DNA of 64,000 nucleotides from Prolixibacteraceae bacterium (GTDB taxonomy: Bacteria; Bacteroidota; Bacteroidia; Bacteroidales; Prolixibacteraceae): contig JAFLKN010000001.1 in NCBI GenBank assembly GCA_019163175.1, positions 178,516-242,515 of the forward strand. The letters are read 5' to 3'. The notes below the pieces were generated by a model. That model searched no databases. It was not told where the DNA came from and worked only from the letters and a program-made list of their open reading frames with translations. This document shows positions 53,988-63,229 of the stretch, piece by piece. Position numbers and translations under genes: made by a program. The stretch's first letter is position 1; each line of letters begins with the position of its first letter.

Positions 53988-54365
53988 ATATTGGATTATT
54001 TTTCGTTCGGAATTCAAAATTTTGTGCAAATTAAAGAAAAGGATTCGCTAAGTTCAAAATTTAATTCAATAAATTTTAGAATCATATTTATTTGAAAATG
54101 ATTAATTTATTGCGGTTCGACTCTTTTTGCCTTCCAATTTTCACATATTTTTCTTCTCTTTTAAATAGAACTATTTTGGTTGTGGCATGTCGGTTCAAAT
54201 GCTTTATTTTCTGAAACTTAGATAACTTAAAAACTAAATTTTTTTATAACAGGAAAGTATCAATTAAAACCTTGTTTAATCGACCGATTTTTGTACCGAT
54301 TTCAGACAAATGAATTTCATCTGGGTTTCATTATCTTTGTGCACTCAATTCGAAATCAGTTTTAA
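53988..54365. other. AT-rich intergenic region between topA and the PBP gene
   Basis: 378 nt separating divergent genes. No coding frame is credible. It contains a PBP -7 box at 54332-54339. No consensus promoter was seen for topA. Confidence 0.6.
54332..54339 (+). promoter_or_regulatory. -7 promoter box of the penicillin-binding protein gene
   Basis: TATCTTTG matches TAnnTTTG, 26 nt before the ATG. A good -33 TTTG at the expected distance is missing. Confidence 0.5.
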
Positions 54366-56714
54366 ATGGAAAAGGATATTTCGGTATATAAAAAATACAT
54401 TAAAATTTTCTGGTATGTGTTTGCTTCCGGCGTCATTGCTGTGTTTCTGATGTTTTTTATGATCGCTCAAGGCTGGCTCGGATTTATGCCAACGTTCGAA
54501 GATCTTGAGAATCCAGAGAGTTTGCTCGCCTCAGAAGTGGTTTCGGCCGATAATGTTGTTTTGGGAAAATATTTCTTTAAAGAAAACCGGACTTTTGTGG
54601 GATATGAAAATATTAGTCCTGATTTGGTAAAAGCTTTGATTGCTACCGAAGACGTCAGATTTTATAACCATTCAGGAATTGATTTGAGGGGTTTGATGCG
54701 AGTTGTAAAGGGCATTCTTACAGGAAACAACAATTCAGGTGGAGGAAGTACCATTAGTCAGCAGCTGGCGAAAATGCTTTTTCCACGTGATAATTTAGAT
54801 AATAAACTCGAACTTATTTTCAGGAAATTTAAAGAATGGGTGATTGCGGTAAAACTTGAAAAAAGTTATACCAAAGAAGAAATCCTGACAATGTATTTAA
54901 ATAAATATGACTTCCTCAATCTCGCTGTTGGAATAAAATCGGCTACAGCAGTTTATTTTAATACAACTCCTGATTCTTTAAATATCCAGCAGGCGGCCAT
55001 GTTGGTTGGTATGGCAAAAAACTCATCACTTTACAATCCTGTACGCAGGCCTGAACTTACTTTACAGCGAAGAAATGTAGTGTTGGCTCAAATGCGTAAA
55101 AGTGGCTACATTACAAAGCAAGAATGTAGTAACCTGCAGGCTCTTCCTCTTGGATTGGATTACCATAAAGTTGATTTTAAAACAGGCCCGGCTCCTTATT
55201 TTAGGGAGTATCTGCGTCAGGCCATGAATGCAAAGAAGCCGGTAAAGTCTGATTACAGAGCCTGGCAGTTGCAGAAATATCGCGAAGATTCGGTCGATTG
55301 GCAAACAAATCCGCTTTATGGTTGGTGTAACAAAAATAAAAAAAGTGATGGAACTGCCTATAATTTATACCGTGATGGGATCCGGATTGTTACTACAATC
55401 GACTCGCGCATGCAGCGATATGCTGAAGAAGCGCTGAATACACACCTTAAAAAAAACTTACAGCCCGCTTTCCGGAAGCACTTGAGGAGTTTAAAGAATA
55501 GGCCCTTTTCCAATGAACTTTCGACTGATGCTGTTGAGGGAATAATGGATCAGGCGATCAAGCAGACTGAACGTTACCGGCTTGCAAAACTCAGTGGTAA
55601 ATCTTGGGACGAGATAAAACAAATATTCAATCATCCGGTAGAAATGTCTGTTTTTTCATATAAGGGAGATCGGGACACCATTATGTCACCACTCGATTCG
55701 ATGAAATACTATTATAGCATTTTCCGATCATCTTTTATGTCGATGGAAATTAAGACCGGACATGTAAAAGCCTACGTGGGAGGCCCGGATTATACGCACT
55801 TCATGTACGACATGGTAAAGGGTGGTAAAAGGCAGGTTGGATCGACTGTGAAACCGTTTTTATATACACTTGCTATGCAAAACGGAATGGCACCATGCAG
55901 CAAAGTTCCCAATGTAAAACAACAGTTTATTTTGCCTGATGGCTCTATATGGGAAGCTAAAAACTCCTCTCCAACGAAATTTGATGACAAAATGGTAACC
56001 TTAAAGTGGGGTCTGGCTCACTCTGTAAACCAGGTTTCGGCTTGGGTAATGAAGCAGTTTAATCCACAATCGGTTGCCGACATCATGAAAAAAATGGGTG
56101 TTTACAGTCCGATTGATCCGGTACCATCAATGTTTTTGGGAACATCAGATATTACCCTGTATGAGATGGTTGGCGCTTACGGAACTTTTGCCAACAAGGG
56201 AGTTTATAACCAACCCATATTTGTGACACGAATTGAAGATCGGCACGGAAATATTATTTCTACATTCCAATCAGAGAAACATGATGCCATAGATGAGCAG
56301 ACAGCTTACCTGATGATTGATTTGATGCGTGGTGTCGTCGATGCCGGTTCGGGCGGACGACTGCGGTGGAAGCCTGAATATGGAGGCTTCAAAGGACAGA
56401 TTGCTGCGAAGACGGGGACTACCCAAAATCACTCTGATGGATGGTTTATTGGAATTACACCCCAACTTGTTAATGGTTCATGGACTGGGGCAGAATTGCG
56501 CAGTATCCATTTTGAGGATTTACAATCCGGACAAGGAGCAAGTATGGCGCTTCCGATTTGGGGTTATTACATGCGTAAGGTTTATGCTGACAAAAGTTTA
56601 CCATATCGCGATCAGCTTGAATTCGAACGTCCGGTAAATCTTTCGGTCAATATCAATTGCGATGACCCGGAAAGCATCGAACAAAGTCTGGATAATTCGG
56701 AAGATTTCTTTTAG
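54366..56714 (+). CDS. class A penicillin-binding protein (PBP1A type)
   Basis: Bifunctional peptidoglycan synthase of 782 residues. One membrane helix (about 12-34) is followed by the GT51 glycosyltransferase: IATEDVRFYNHSGIDLRGLMR with catalytic Glu, GGSTISQQLAKMLF, and EEILTMYLNKYDF. The transpeptidase has S in GSTVKPFLYT (SxxK), SVN in HSVNQVSAW, and KTGTTQNHSDGWFIG. Length is normal. It stands as a single gene between its promoter and a bidirectional terminator. Confidence 0.95.
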   Translation: MEKDISVYKKYIKIFWYVFASGVIAVFLMFFMIAQGWLGFMPTFEDLENPESLLASEVVSADNVVLGKYFFKENRTFVGYENISPDLVKALIATEDVRFYNHSGIDLRGLMRVVKGILTGNNNSGGGSTISQQLAKMLFPRDNLDNKLELIFRKFKEWVIAVKLEKSYTKEEILTMYLNKYDFLNLAVGIKSATAVYFNTTPDSLNIQQAAMLVGMAKNSSLYNPVRRPELTLQRRNVVLAQMRKSGYITKQECSNLQALPLGLDYHKVDFKTGPAPYFREYLRQAMNAKKPVKSDYRAWQLQKYREDSVDWQTNPLYGWCNKNKKSDGTAYNLYRDGIRIVTTIDSRMQRYAEEALNTHLKKNLQPAFRKHLRSLKNRPFSNELSTDAVEGIMDQAIKQTERYRLAKLSGKSWDEIKQIFNHPVEMSVFSYKGDRDTIMSPLDSMKYYYSIFRSSFMSMEIKTGHVKAYVGGPDYTHFMYDMVKGGKRQVGSTVKPFLYTLAMQNGMAPCSKVPNVKQQFILPDGSIWEAKNSSPTKFDDKMVTLKWGLAHSVNQVSAWVMKQFNPQSVADIMKKMGVYSPIDPVPSMFLGTSDITLYEMVGAYGTFANKGVYNQPIFVTRIEDRHGNIISTFQSEKHDAIDEQTAYLMIDLMRGVVDAGSGGRLRWKPEYGGFKGQIAAKTGTTQNHSDGWFIGITPQLVNGSWTGAELRSIHFEDLQSGQGASMALPIWGYYMRKVYADKSLPYRDQLEFERPVNLSVNINCDDPESIEQSLDNSEDFF

Positions 56715-56734
56715 ATATTAGTTTCTGTAAAAAT

Positions 56735-56770
56735 AAAGTGCCTGAAGTTAAATTCAACTTCAGGCACTTT
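56735..56770. terminator. bidirectional intrinsic terminator
   Basis: Perfect 15-bp stem AAAGTGCCTGAAGTT (56735-56749) with 56756-56770, loop AAATTC. It serves the PBP gene and the converging DUF4837 gene. Confidence 0.9.
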
Positions 56771-56803
56771 ATTTTGAAATGTATTCTATTTGAACTGTAG
56801 ATT

Positions 56804-57838
56804 TTAATTTCCGATTTCCAGTTGCTTATTGATCTTGTCATTTATCTTTTGACTTGGAAACTCCATGGAATAAATCATTGCTTCGAGTTGCCTTAAATAG
56901 TTGCGTTTTTCATTTTTGGGAGCATATACATTCCCTTCCACAGTGATAACTCTTCTACGACTTGCATCTAAAACAGAAAGGCTAATAAAAGGGCCACCCA
57001 TAAAATCATTTTCAACACGCCATAATCCACGCATTTCCGAAGCATAGTTGTCATTGAACTTCAGAATATTAAAATTCAATGGCAGCTCAGTTTCTGTTGT
57101 CATATAACTTCCGGGTAAAGGTCCAGGAACATTCTTTTTTGTGATCAGATTTCGTTTAACTAACTGATAATTTTCTGTAAATGTACTGTCCGAATCGTAT
57201 TTGTAGCTGTAGATCAGTATGTTTTGGGTGATCAAAGGGGTATCATATCTTATCCACACAAAGTCAGAATCTTTTTTTACAATATTGAATCCGACCGGTA
57301 CATAAAGATTGATTTTGAGATCATCGTGCAATGCTTTATAGATAGCTTTTTCGTGTGATTTCAGGTAAACACTTTTAAGCCTATCTTTTTCCGCTTTAAG
57401 GTAATAGGATAATATTTTATCACCATTAGCCTTGAATAGTTCTTCAAAATTCTCGAGTGAACTTGCCTGAATATTTATAACTGCCTGTGGATAAGCCCAT
57501 GTGTCGTTAACGAATTCAACCTTAGGCTCGGTATAGGAAGGCGAAATTTTTACGGTTAAAATATTTCTGCTTGATTTAAACAGATTGATGAACGCTTCTG
57601 GCGGAACATCAATGAGATTAAACATAGGCTCTTCCTGCGGAAGTGATGCTTGCGGTTGAGCCAGAACCTCACGGATTAATGAACCTGTGGATCCTTTCCA
57701 GGTCTCTTTCCCAATAACGATAACAACTTCGCCAGCCTTGCCAGTGATGGTTTCTAATTTTGCTCCCGGATTATCGCATGAAACCCAAATGAATGAAATG
57801 GAGATCAGCAACATTAGATTATTAAAAACTCTTTTCAT
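56804..57838 (-). CDS. DUF4837 family lipoprotein
   Basis: Lipoprotein of 344 residues from ATG 57838, signal MKRVFNNLMLLISISFIWVSC (Cys21). It matches the Bacteroidota family DUF4837: ITGKAGEVVIVIGKETWKGSTGSLIREVLAQPQ, SSRNILTVKISPSYTEPKV, LKINLYVPVGFNIVKKDSDFVWIRYDTPLITQNILIYSY and MRGLWRVENDFMGGPFIS. No function is known. The second gene upstream is tatA; a terminator separates them, so this gene is probably expressed alone. Confidence 0.87.
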   Translation of the reverse strand: MKRVFNNLMLLISISFIWVSCDNPGAKLETITGKAGEVVIVIGKETWKGSTGSLIREVLAQPQASLPQEEPMFNLIDVPPEAFINLFKSSRNILTVKISPSYTEPKVEFVNDTWAYPQAVINIQASSLENFEELFKANGDKILSYYLKAEKDRLKSVYLKSHEKAIYKALHDDLKINLYVPVGFNIVKKDSDFVWIRYDTPLITQNILIYSYKYDSDSTFTENYQLVKRNLITKKNVPGPLPGSYMTTETELPLNFNILKFNDNYASEMRGLWRVENDFMGGPFISLSVLDASRRRVITVEGNVYAPKNEKRNYLRQLEAMIYSMEFPSQKINDKINKQLEIGN

Positions 57839-57944
57839 GGGAAATGTTTTTTTTGTACTGAGGGTTATTATCAAAAACCTTACCAGATTTGAACACTAAA
57901 GTTGAAAGCTAATTGAGAATTGGCTATATGAGATCAAAAAAAAA

Positions 57945-57960
57945 CCCGCAATGCAGCGGG
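57945..57960 (-). terminator. intrinsic terminator of tatA
   Basis: CCCGC (57945-57949) pairs with GCGGG (57956-57960), with an extra G bulge and AA/TT extension; nine A residues on the plus strand (57936-57944) give a U-run on the minus transcript. It lies 13 nt beyond the tatA stop. Confidence 0.65.
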
Positions 57961-57972
57961 GTTCTTTTCGTA

Positions 57973-58170
57973 TTATTTTTCGATTTTCTCTGCATCTTTT
58001 TTAGGTTCCTCTTCTTCGGCTTTCGAAGCATTCTTGAATTCTTTAATTCCTTTTCCCAATCCTTTCATCAATTCAGGAATTTTAGTTCCGCCGAACATCA
58101 GTACAACGACAACCAATACCACGATGAGCTCCTGAGGACCAATAATACCAGCGATAATTAATAAGTTCAT
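57973..58170 (-). CDS. tatA: twin-arginine translocase subunit TatA/E
   Basis: Pore-forming Tat subunit of 65 residues. One membrane helix ([17 protein letters not shown]), the hinge [21 protein letters not shown], and an acidic-basic tail. The length is typical for small TatA. tatC is not in the window. It has its own -7 box (58203-58196) just after the rseP stop, so it may be transcribed independently of rseP. Confidence 0.94.
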   Translation of the reverse strand: MNLLIIAGIIGPQELIVVLVVVVLMFGGTKIPELMKGLGKGIKEFKNASKAEEEEPKKDAEKIEK

Positions 58171-58195
58171 ACTATTATAGTTTAAATGGTTTTTG

Positions 58196-58203
58196 CAAAA
58201 GTA
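58196..58203 (-). promoter_or_regulatory. putative -7 box of tatA
   Basis: Minus strand TACTTTTG (58203-58196), 25 nt before the tatA start, matches TAnnTTTG. No -33 element was seen. Confidence 0.42.
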
Positions 58204-58226
58204 ACAAAAATTATAACTTCAGATAT

Positions 58227-59555
58227 TTATTTGAAGAGTTTAAAAATATCATTCCCATTGGCAAAAATGACAAGGGAAAGTAAAAGTACCATACCTGCAA
58301 TTTGGGCATATTCCAAAAATTTATCACCTGGTTTGCGTCCAGTTATCATCTCGAAAAGGAGGAAAATTACATGTCCGCCATCCAATGCCGGTATAGGCAA
58401 TAAGTTCATTACTCCCAGAATGATTGAAAGGAAAGCTGTCATATTCCAAAATGAATACCAGTTCCACATTCCCGGAAAAATGTTTCCGATAGCAATAAAA
58501 CCGCCCAGACTTTCGTAGGCCTTGGTTTTAGGTGAGAATATCAGTTTAAACTGTTTCAGGTAATCATTTATCGTTGTAATTCCTTTGTTTATTCCCGCAG
58601 GAATTGACTCGATCAGCCCGTATTTAATCGTTTTAAATTCAAATACTTTCTCAATGTCCTGAGACAACTGAATTCCCAACATTGCATTTTCTGGAATTGT
58701 TAATTTGAAATTTATGCCCTGATTGCTTCTCATCACGTTCAGGGTAATTTCTTTCCCAACATTCTCTTTAAGAGCAGTTCTGAACTGATCGTAATACTCA
58801 TATTTCAAACTGTCGATTCCAATAATCTGGTCGCCTTCCTGCAATCCTGCATTTTTGGCTGCTGAATTTTCCCCAAACTTTGCAATTTTGTAATCGAAAG
58901 GAAGCCGATAAGTCATCACACCTTTGCTCTTAATCAACAAAGCCAGATCGTCATCAGAAATTTCAACGTCAACTTTTTGTCCATCACGTTCTACCTGAAT
59001 AGCCGCAGCCTTATCCAGAATCACGGTTGGAATAACCTTTAGAAAATTTTCAACTTTCTGATTGGCTACCGATAAAATTTTATCTCCGTTCTGTAAGCCT
59101 ATCTGGCGGCCAATTGAGTCAACTTCAATTCCATATTTTACATTAGCAGTAGGCAGATACTGTTCACCCCAGGCATATAAAATGCCGATGTAAATAATAA
59201 ATGCTAAAATGAAATTCATTAATACCCCACCAATCATGATGAGCAAACGTTGCCATGTCTTTTTTGAACGGAATTCATGTGGCTGTGGAGGTAATTTCAT
59301 GGCTTCTTTGTCCATAGACTCATCGATCATACCAGAGATTTTTACATAGCCGCCCAAAGGCAACCAGCCAACTCCATATTCGGTATCACCTTTTTTTACC
59401 TTGAAAAGCGAAAACCAGGGATCGAAAAATAAATAGAATTTTTCAACTCTTGTTTTAAAAATCCGGGCAAATAAAAAATGGCCAAATTCATGAATAATTA
59501 CTAACAAGGACAGGCTCAGAATAAGTTGAGCAGCTTTTATCAATACTATTTCCAT
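58227..59555 (-). CDS. rseP: site-2 zinc metalloprotease RseP
   Basis: Intramembrane protease that cleaves membrane proteins such as anti-sigma factors and signal-peptide remnants. Zinc ligands are HEFGH (22-26) in the first helix and the Asp of NLLPIPALDGGHV in the later one. Two PDZ-like modules lie between (GLQNGDKILSVANQKVE and GLQEGDQIIGIDSLKYE). The 442-residue length fits Bacteroidota forms. It is 4 nt downstream of dxr in an M23-dxr-rseP transcript, as often seen. Confidence 0.95.
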   Translation of the reverse strand: MEIVLIKAAQLILSLSLLVIIHEFGHFLFARIFKTRVEKFYLFFDPWFSLFKVKKGDTEYGVGWLPLGGYVKISGMIDESMDKEAMKLPPQPHEFRSKKTWQRLLIMIGGVLMNFILAFIIYIGILYAWGEQYLPTANVKYGIEVDSIGRQIGLQNGDKILSVANQKVENFLKVIPTVILDKAAAIQVERDGQKVDVEISDDDLALLIKSKGVMTYRLPFDYKIAKFGENSAAKNAGLQEGDQIIGIDSLKYEYYDQFRTALKENVGKEITLNVMRSNQGINFKLTIPENAMLGIQLSQDIEKVFEFKTIKYGLIESIPAGINKGITTINDYLKQFKLIFSPKTKAYESLGGFIAIGNIFPGMWNWYSFWNMTAFLSIILGVMNLLPIPALDGGHVIFLLFEMITGRKPGDKFLEYAQIAGMVLLLSLVIFANGNDIFKLFK

Positions 59556-59559
59556 CTAT

Positions 59560-60744
59560 TCAATTTTCTGTTTTAATCTTTTGTATAGCCCTATTTTTAA
59601 TCAGAGCAGATGTGAATATGCGTGTTTCCTTATCAGTTTGAATGTAATCATCCAGATTCGGATTCTTTATAAAGGTTGCTTTCTCCATGGTTTGTTCAAT
59701 AATTTCAGGCATTTGAAGAAAACTGATTTTTTCATTTAAGAAAGCCTGAACTACCACTTCGTTTGCTGCATTCAAAATACAAGGCATATTTCCTCCCTGA
59801 TTAAGCGCTTCAAAAGCGAGTGCAAGATTACGAAAATTTTTTGTATTTGGCTGCTCGAATGTTAGTTTCGGGTAATCTAAAAAGCTGAATCGTTTGAATT
59901 CAGAAGGAAGTCGTTCTGGAAAATTCAGGGCATATTGGATGGGCAATTTCATGTCAGGAAGTCCCATCTGTGCTTTCATTGATCCATCACGGAACTGAAC
60001 GAGTGAATGAATGATGCTCTGAGGATGAACGATAACATCAATCTGTTCAGGTTTTAACCCAAATAACCACTTGGCCTCAATCACTTCAAATCCTTTGTTC
60101 ATGAGCGATGCCGAGTCGATTGTTATTTTTGCTCCCATATCCCAGTTCGGATGTTTTAGGGCATCAACCTTGGTCACATGGGTCAATTGCTCCATCGTGT
60201 AACCCCGGAATGGACCCCCGGAAGCGGTGAGGTATATTTTTTCGATTTCGTTGTTGAATTCACCAACCAAACATTGAAATATTGCCGAATGCTCAGAGTC
60301 AACCGGATAAATATTTACACGGTTTTCTATAGCCAACCGATTTATTATTTCTCCGGCAACAACCATGGTTTCTTTGTTGGCGAGTGCAATGTGTTTCCCT
60401 GCTTTTATTGCATTGCAGGTTGGGATCAATCCGGAATATCCCACCATGGCTGTAACTACAATATCGATGGTACTCATTTCAACTACTTGCTGAAGAGCTT
60501 CCCTTCCGGCATAAACTTTTACAGGTTCATCTTTCAGCGCTTCTTTCAGTTGGTCGTAATGACATGAGTTGGAAATTACCACCACATTGGGGCGAAAAAG
60601 TCTGGCTTGCTCAATTAACAAGTCGATGTTGTTATTGGCAGTCAGCACTTCAACTTCAAACTGATCGGGATGCTGCGAAATAACTTCAAGTGTTTGGGTT
60701 CCGATTGAGCCGGTTGACCCTAAAATGGCGATACGTTTACTCAT
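59560..60744 (-). CDS. dxr: 1-deoxy-D-xylulose 5-phosphate reductoisomerase
   Basis: Converts DXP to methylerythritol 4-phosphate, the committed step of the MEP isoprenoid pathway. The NADPH motif is ILGSTGSIGTQTLEVI; metal and substrate blocks are YPVDSEHSAIFQCL, LTASGGPFRG, HPNWDMGAKITIDSASLMNKGFEVIEAKWLFG and HPQSIIHSLVQF. The 394-residue length is standard. It is 8 nt downstream of the M23 gene and 4 nt upstream of rseP. The isoprenoids feed menaquinone and undecaprenyl lipid. Confidence 0.97.
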   Translation of the reverse strand: MSKRIAILGSTGSIGTQTLEVISQHPDQFEVEVLTANNNIDLLIEQARLFRPNVVVISNSCHYDQLKEALKDEPVKVYAGREALQQVVEMSTIDIVVTAMVGYSGLIPTCNAIKAGKHIALANKETMVVAGEIINRLAIENRVNIYPVDSEHSAIFQCLVGEFNNEIEKIYLTASGGPFRGYTMEQLTHVTKVDALKHPNWDMGAKITIDSASLMNKGFEVIEAKWLFGLKPEQIDVIVHPQSIIHSLVQFRDGSMKAQMGLPDMKLPIQYALNFPERLPSEFKRFSFLDYPKLTFEQPNTKNFRNLALAFEALNQGGNMPCILNAANEVVVQAFLNEKISFLQMPEIIEQTMEKATFIKNPNLDDYIQTDKETRIFTSALIKNRAIQKIKTEN

Positions 60745-60752
60745 AAACAGGA

Positions 60753-61616
60753 TTAAAAATCAATGTAGGTTTCAGGGTCGAGAGCCGTTCCGTTGTGCCA
60801 AAGTTCAAAGTGAAGATGTGGACCTGTTGTCAATTCGCCACTGTTCCCCATAATCGCTATAACATCGCCCGATTTTACTTTGTCACCAACTGCTTTTAGC
60901 AATTCTGCATTGTGTTTATAAACTGAAATGATATTGCTTTCGTGTTGAATAAAGATGGAATAACCGGTATCCATGGTCCAGCCTGCAAAAATTACTGTTC
61001 CATCCAATATGTTGGATATTCTCGCATTTTCTTTCCCTACGATATCAACCGCCAAATGATCGGTTTTAGGATTGAATTTGTTGGTGATTAATCCACGAAG
61101 CGGAGTGAAAAAGTGAATGTTAGCAATACTAGGCAACCGCTTTGGATTTTGCTGAATGGATAGATAATTTTTTTCTTCAAGTAGCTTATCTTCAAAAATG
61201 GAATCAGCATTGAAACTCCTAAATTTAGCTTGAGCCACTTTTAACGATGTGTCAGCACCCATAAACTCTTCAGCCGGAACTTCACCCTGAAATAATGTTT
61301 TAATCTTCATTAAATAATTATCCCGGGTTTTAATTTCGTTTTCAAGTGAATCAACAAGAATGTAATTCCGAAGAATTTGTTGACGAACTTTGGCACTTGG
61401 GTAACCAGGAATGTTTTCGCGCAAAGGAGTATAGGCAATAATAACAGTAGTAAACAGAATCAGCAGAATAGCCCCCAAACTGCCAAGAGTAAGCACTTTT
61501 ATGGGGGTAAGCTTGATGCTCCAAACCGTTTGAATCGTTGAATCATTGTAAATGATCAGCCGAAAATGGTCCTTAAGCATCTGAAATATTTTTTTTCTCA
61601 GCTCTTTTCTGTTCAT
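60753..61616 (-). CDS. M23-family metallopeptidase, membrane-anchored
   Basis: Peptidoglycan endopeptidase-like protein of 287 residues. A membrane helix (about 38-62) is followed by a helical region and the LytM domain (about 180-280). Zinc-site motifs are TDHLAVDIV (H-x3-D) and GPHLHFEL (HxH), so catalytic residues are present. It is first in the M23-dxr-rseP transcript with a good promoter at 61636-61664. A role in cell-wall remodelling is inferred from the family. Confidence 0.93.
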   Translation of the reverse strand: MNRKELRKKIFQMLKDHFRLIIYNDSTIQTVWSIKLTPIKVLTLGSLGAILLILFTTVIIAYTPLRENIPGYPSAKVRQQILRNYILVDSLENEIKTRDNYLMKIKTLFQGEVPAEEFMGADTSLKVAQAKFRSFNADSIFEDKLLEEKNYLSIQQNPKRLPSIANIHFFTPLRGLITNKFNPKTDHLAVDIVGKENARISNILDGTVIFAGWTMDTGYSIFIQHESNIISVYKHNAELLKAVGDKVKSGDVIAIMGNSGELTTGPHLHFELWHNGTALDPETYIDF

Positions 61617-61635
61617 TGTCTGATTTTTCGAACAA

Positions 61636-61664
61636 CAAAATTAGAAGAATTTGGAGAAAACAAA
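61636..61664 (-). promoter_or_regulatory. promoter of the M23-dxr-rseP operon
   Basis: Minus strand: TTTG (61664-61661), 17-nt spacer, TAATTTTG (61643-61636), 20 nt before the ATG at 61616. Confidence 0.55.
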
Positions 61665-61759
61665 CCCGATACTCAGTTTATTAATACTTTTTAACGATGC
61701 AAATTTGGGAGTGTAGGAAATATTTTCTGTGCTGATTAGGAAAATCTAAAAGTATCGCC

Positions 61760-61767
61760 TATATTTG
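61760..61767 (+). promoter_or_regulatory. -7 promoter box of the tRNA-fMet gene
   Basis: TATATTTG matches the TAnnTTTG consensus, about 70 nt before the mature tRNA 5' end. No clear -33 element. Confidence 0.5.
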
Positions 61768-61838
61768 CAGCCGCTTAGCAGAATAAAAATCAGCAAAGCG
61801 AAGTTCTAAAAACGACGATATTTAATCTTAAGATACAT

Positions 61839-61911
61839 TGCGGGGTGGAGCAGTTGGTAGCTCGTTGGGCTCATAACCCAAAGGCCGTCAGTTCGAGTCT
61901 GGCCCCCGCTA
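61839..61911 (+). tRNA. initiator tRNA-Met (CAT)
   Basis: The 73-nt cloverleaf folds fully: acceptor TGCGGGG/CCCCGCT, D stem GAGC/GCTC with loop AGTTGGTA, anticodon stem TTGGG/CCCAA with loop CTCATAA (anticodon CAT), variable AGGCC, T stem GTCAG/CTGGC with loop TTCGAGT, discriminator A. Two initiator marks are visible: an unpaired 1-72 position (T1 opposite T72) and three G-C pairs next to the anticodon loop. CCA is not encoded. A tyrosine recombinase gene follows 125 nt downstream, so the 3' part is a likely integration site. Confidence 0.95.
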
Positions 61912-61917
61912 CACAGA

Positions 61918-61953
61918 AACCCGAAGCACCTTATTTTACTGGTATTTCGGGTT
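61918..61953 (+). terminator. terminator of tRNA-fMet
   Basis: AACCCGAA (61918-61925) pairs with TTCGGGTT (61946-61953), followed by CTTTTTA. It lies 7 nt after the tRNA. Confidence 0.7.
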
Positions 61954-61969
61954 CTTTTTAGAATACAAC

Positions 61970-61986
61970 TGCGCCATAAATGCGCC
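61970..61986. repeat. TGCGCC direct repeat near tRNA
   Basis: TGCGCC at 61970-61975 and 61981-61986, an 11-bp period (one helix turn), between the tRNA terminator and the integrase. Possible recombinase-binding site; inference only. Confidence 0.3.
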
Positions 61987-62008
61987 CCTCATATTACCGC
62001 TTCGACTA

Positions 62009-62035
62009 CCGTTTCACAATTAAAAATTGAAACGG
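62009..62035 (+). promoter_or_regulatory. hairpin directly before the integrase start codon
   Basis: CCGTTT..CAATT (62009-62014, 62017-62021) is complementary to AATTG-AAACGG (62025-62035), with a 2-nt bulge. It ends 1 nt before ATG 62037, so it could mask translation initiation or be an operator. Confidence 0.4.
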
Positions 62036-62036
62036 A

Positions 62037-63167
62037 ATGAGTTGGAATTTGCCCTATCGATACGCACAGCGATCTGCTGGAGAAACCCGCGACTATGTTT
62101 TTTTTGCTGCTTTTGACCCTGTTAAGGGTGAATTGAGAAGAAAAAGAATTTACCTTGATCATATTTCAAATAAAAAAACTCGTGACCGGCACGCTATTCG
62201 TTTGATTGATCACATCAACAAAAAATTGGATGCTGGCCAGAATCCATTCATTGACGATACAAATAAAAAACAGTACACCACAATCAAGGAAGCGCTTCAG
62301 TTCGTTCTTGACTTTAAAAATATGTACATCCGTAAGCGGACAAAGCACACTTTTGATTCCCGGATGAACGTTCTGACTGATTGGTTGGAGAAAAAGAAAA
62401 TGATGAGCAGTTTCATCTTTGAACTAAATGGAGAAGTGGCCATGACTTTTATGAACAGCCTGATTAGCGATCGAAAAATTAAGGGTAGAACCTGGAATAA
62501 TTATCTTATTGACTATCGAACATTCTTCAATACTCTGATTAAAAACAACTACATCGCCAAAAATCCGTTTCATTCGGTTGATAAAATGCGGGAGCAACAC
62601 ACGAATAAAAGGCCATTCACCGATGAAGAGGTCAAAACATACTTTGCTCACGTTCAGAAGAACGACTATGATTTTTTTGTGATGTCGCTCTTTATTTATT
62701 ACATGGCTTTACGTCCAGCTGAAATTTGCCGCTTGAAAATCAGTGATTTTTTTCTTGAAAAGGGAATTGCTATTGTTCCGGCAGCATCGGCCAAAGTTGG
62801 AGAACAGCGAATAATTCCGATTGCAACACCTTTTCTGATCATTCTGAAAGATTATTTTTCAAAATATCCATCCGGATACCGAATTTGTTCGCAAAAGTTT
62901 TGTCCCGGTACTGTAGAAATCGCACCAACCCGCATGGCCGAACACTTCCGCATCATTGCCGATCATTTGAATATTGCAAAGGATGTGTTCTTCTATTGCC
63001 TAAAGGATACGGCTGCTGACCGGTTATTAGAGGCAGGATTCACGACTAAGACAATCCGTGATCTATTCGGTCATTCAAGTATTGCGATTACAGATAAATA
63101 TTTGAAGAAGATAAGAACTAGTATCGATCGGAAATTAATTGATCAATTCCCGGACCCACTTAAATAA
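62037..63167 (+). CDS. tyrosine recombinase (phage/ICE-type integrase)
   Basis: Site-specific recombinase of 376 residues. An N-terminal arm domain (about 1-80), a SAM-like core-binding domain (about 82-180) and a catalytic domain (about 190-370) are visible. Catalytic candidates are R226 (ALRPAEI), K253 (SAKVGEQR), H346 (LFGHSS) and nucleophile Y355 (TDKYLK). The usual HxxR box is YCLK (Y320-K323), a change I associate with some Bacteroidota integrases. It lies downstream of the initiator tRNA in the same direction, the classic arrangement for an element inserted in a tRNA gene. Confidence 0.92.
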   Translation: MSWNLPYRYAQRSAGETRDYVFFAAFDPVKGELRRKRIYLDHISNKKTRDRHAIRLIDHINKKLDAGQNPFIDDTNKKQYTTIKEALQFVLDFKNMYIRKRTKHTFDSRMNVLTDWLEKKKMMSSFIFELNGEVAMTFMNSLISDRKIKGRTWNNYLIDYRTFFNTLIKNNYIAKNPFHSVDKMREQHTNKRPFTDEEVKTYFAHVQKNDYDFFVMSLFIYYMALRPAEICRLKISDFFLEKGIAIVPAASAKVGEQRIIPIATPFLIILKDYFSKYPSGYRICSQKFCPGTVEIAPTRMAEHFRIIADHLNIAKDVFFYCLKDTAADRLLEAGFTTKTIRDLFGHSSIAITDKYLKKIRTSIDRKLIDQFPDPLK

Positions 63168-63170
63168 AAA

Positions 63171-63197
63171 CCCCCAGACCAACTCGTGATCCGGGGG
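63171..63197 (-). terminator. intrinsic terminator of the small cargo gene
   Basis: CCCCC (63171-63175) pairs with GGGGG (63193-63197), with GA/TC pairing below one mismatch; on the minus strand it is followed by TTTTTATTT. It also lies 3 nt beyond the integrase stop. Confidence 0.6.
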
Positions 63198-63229
63198 AAA
63201 AATAATGATCTATAAAACCGTAAAACCAA

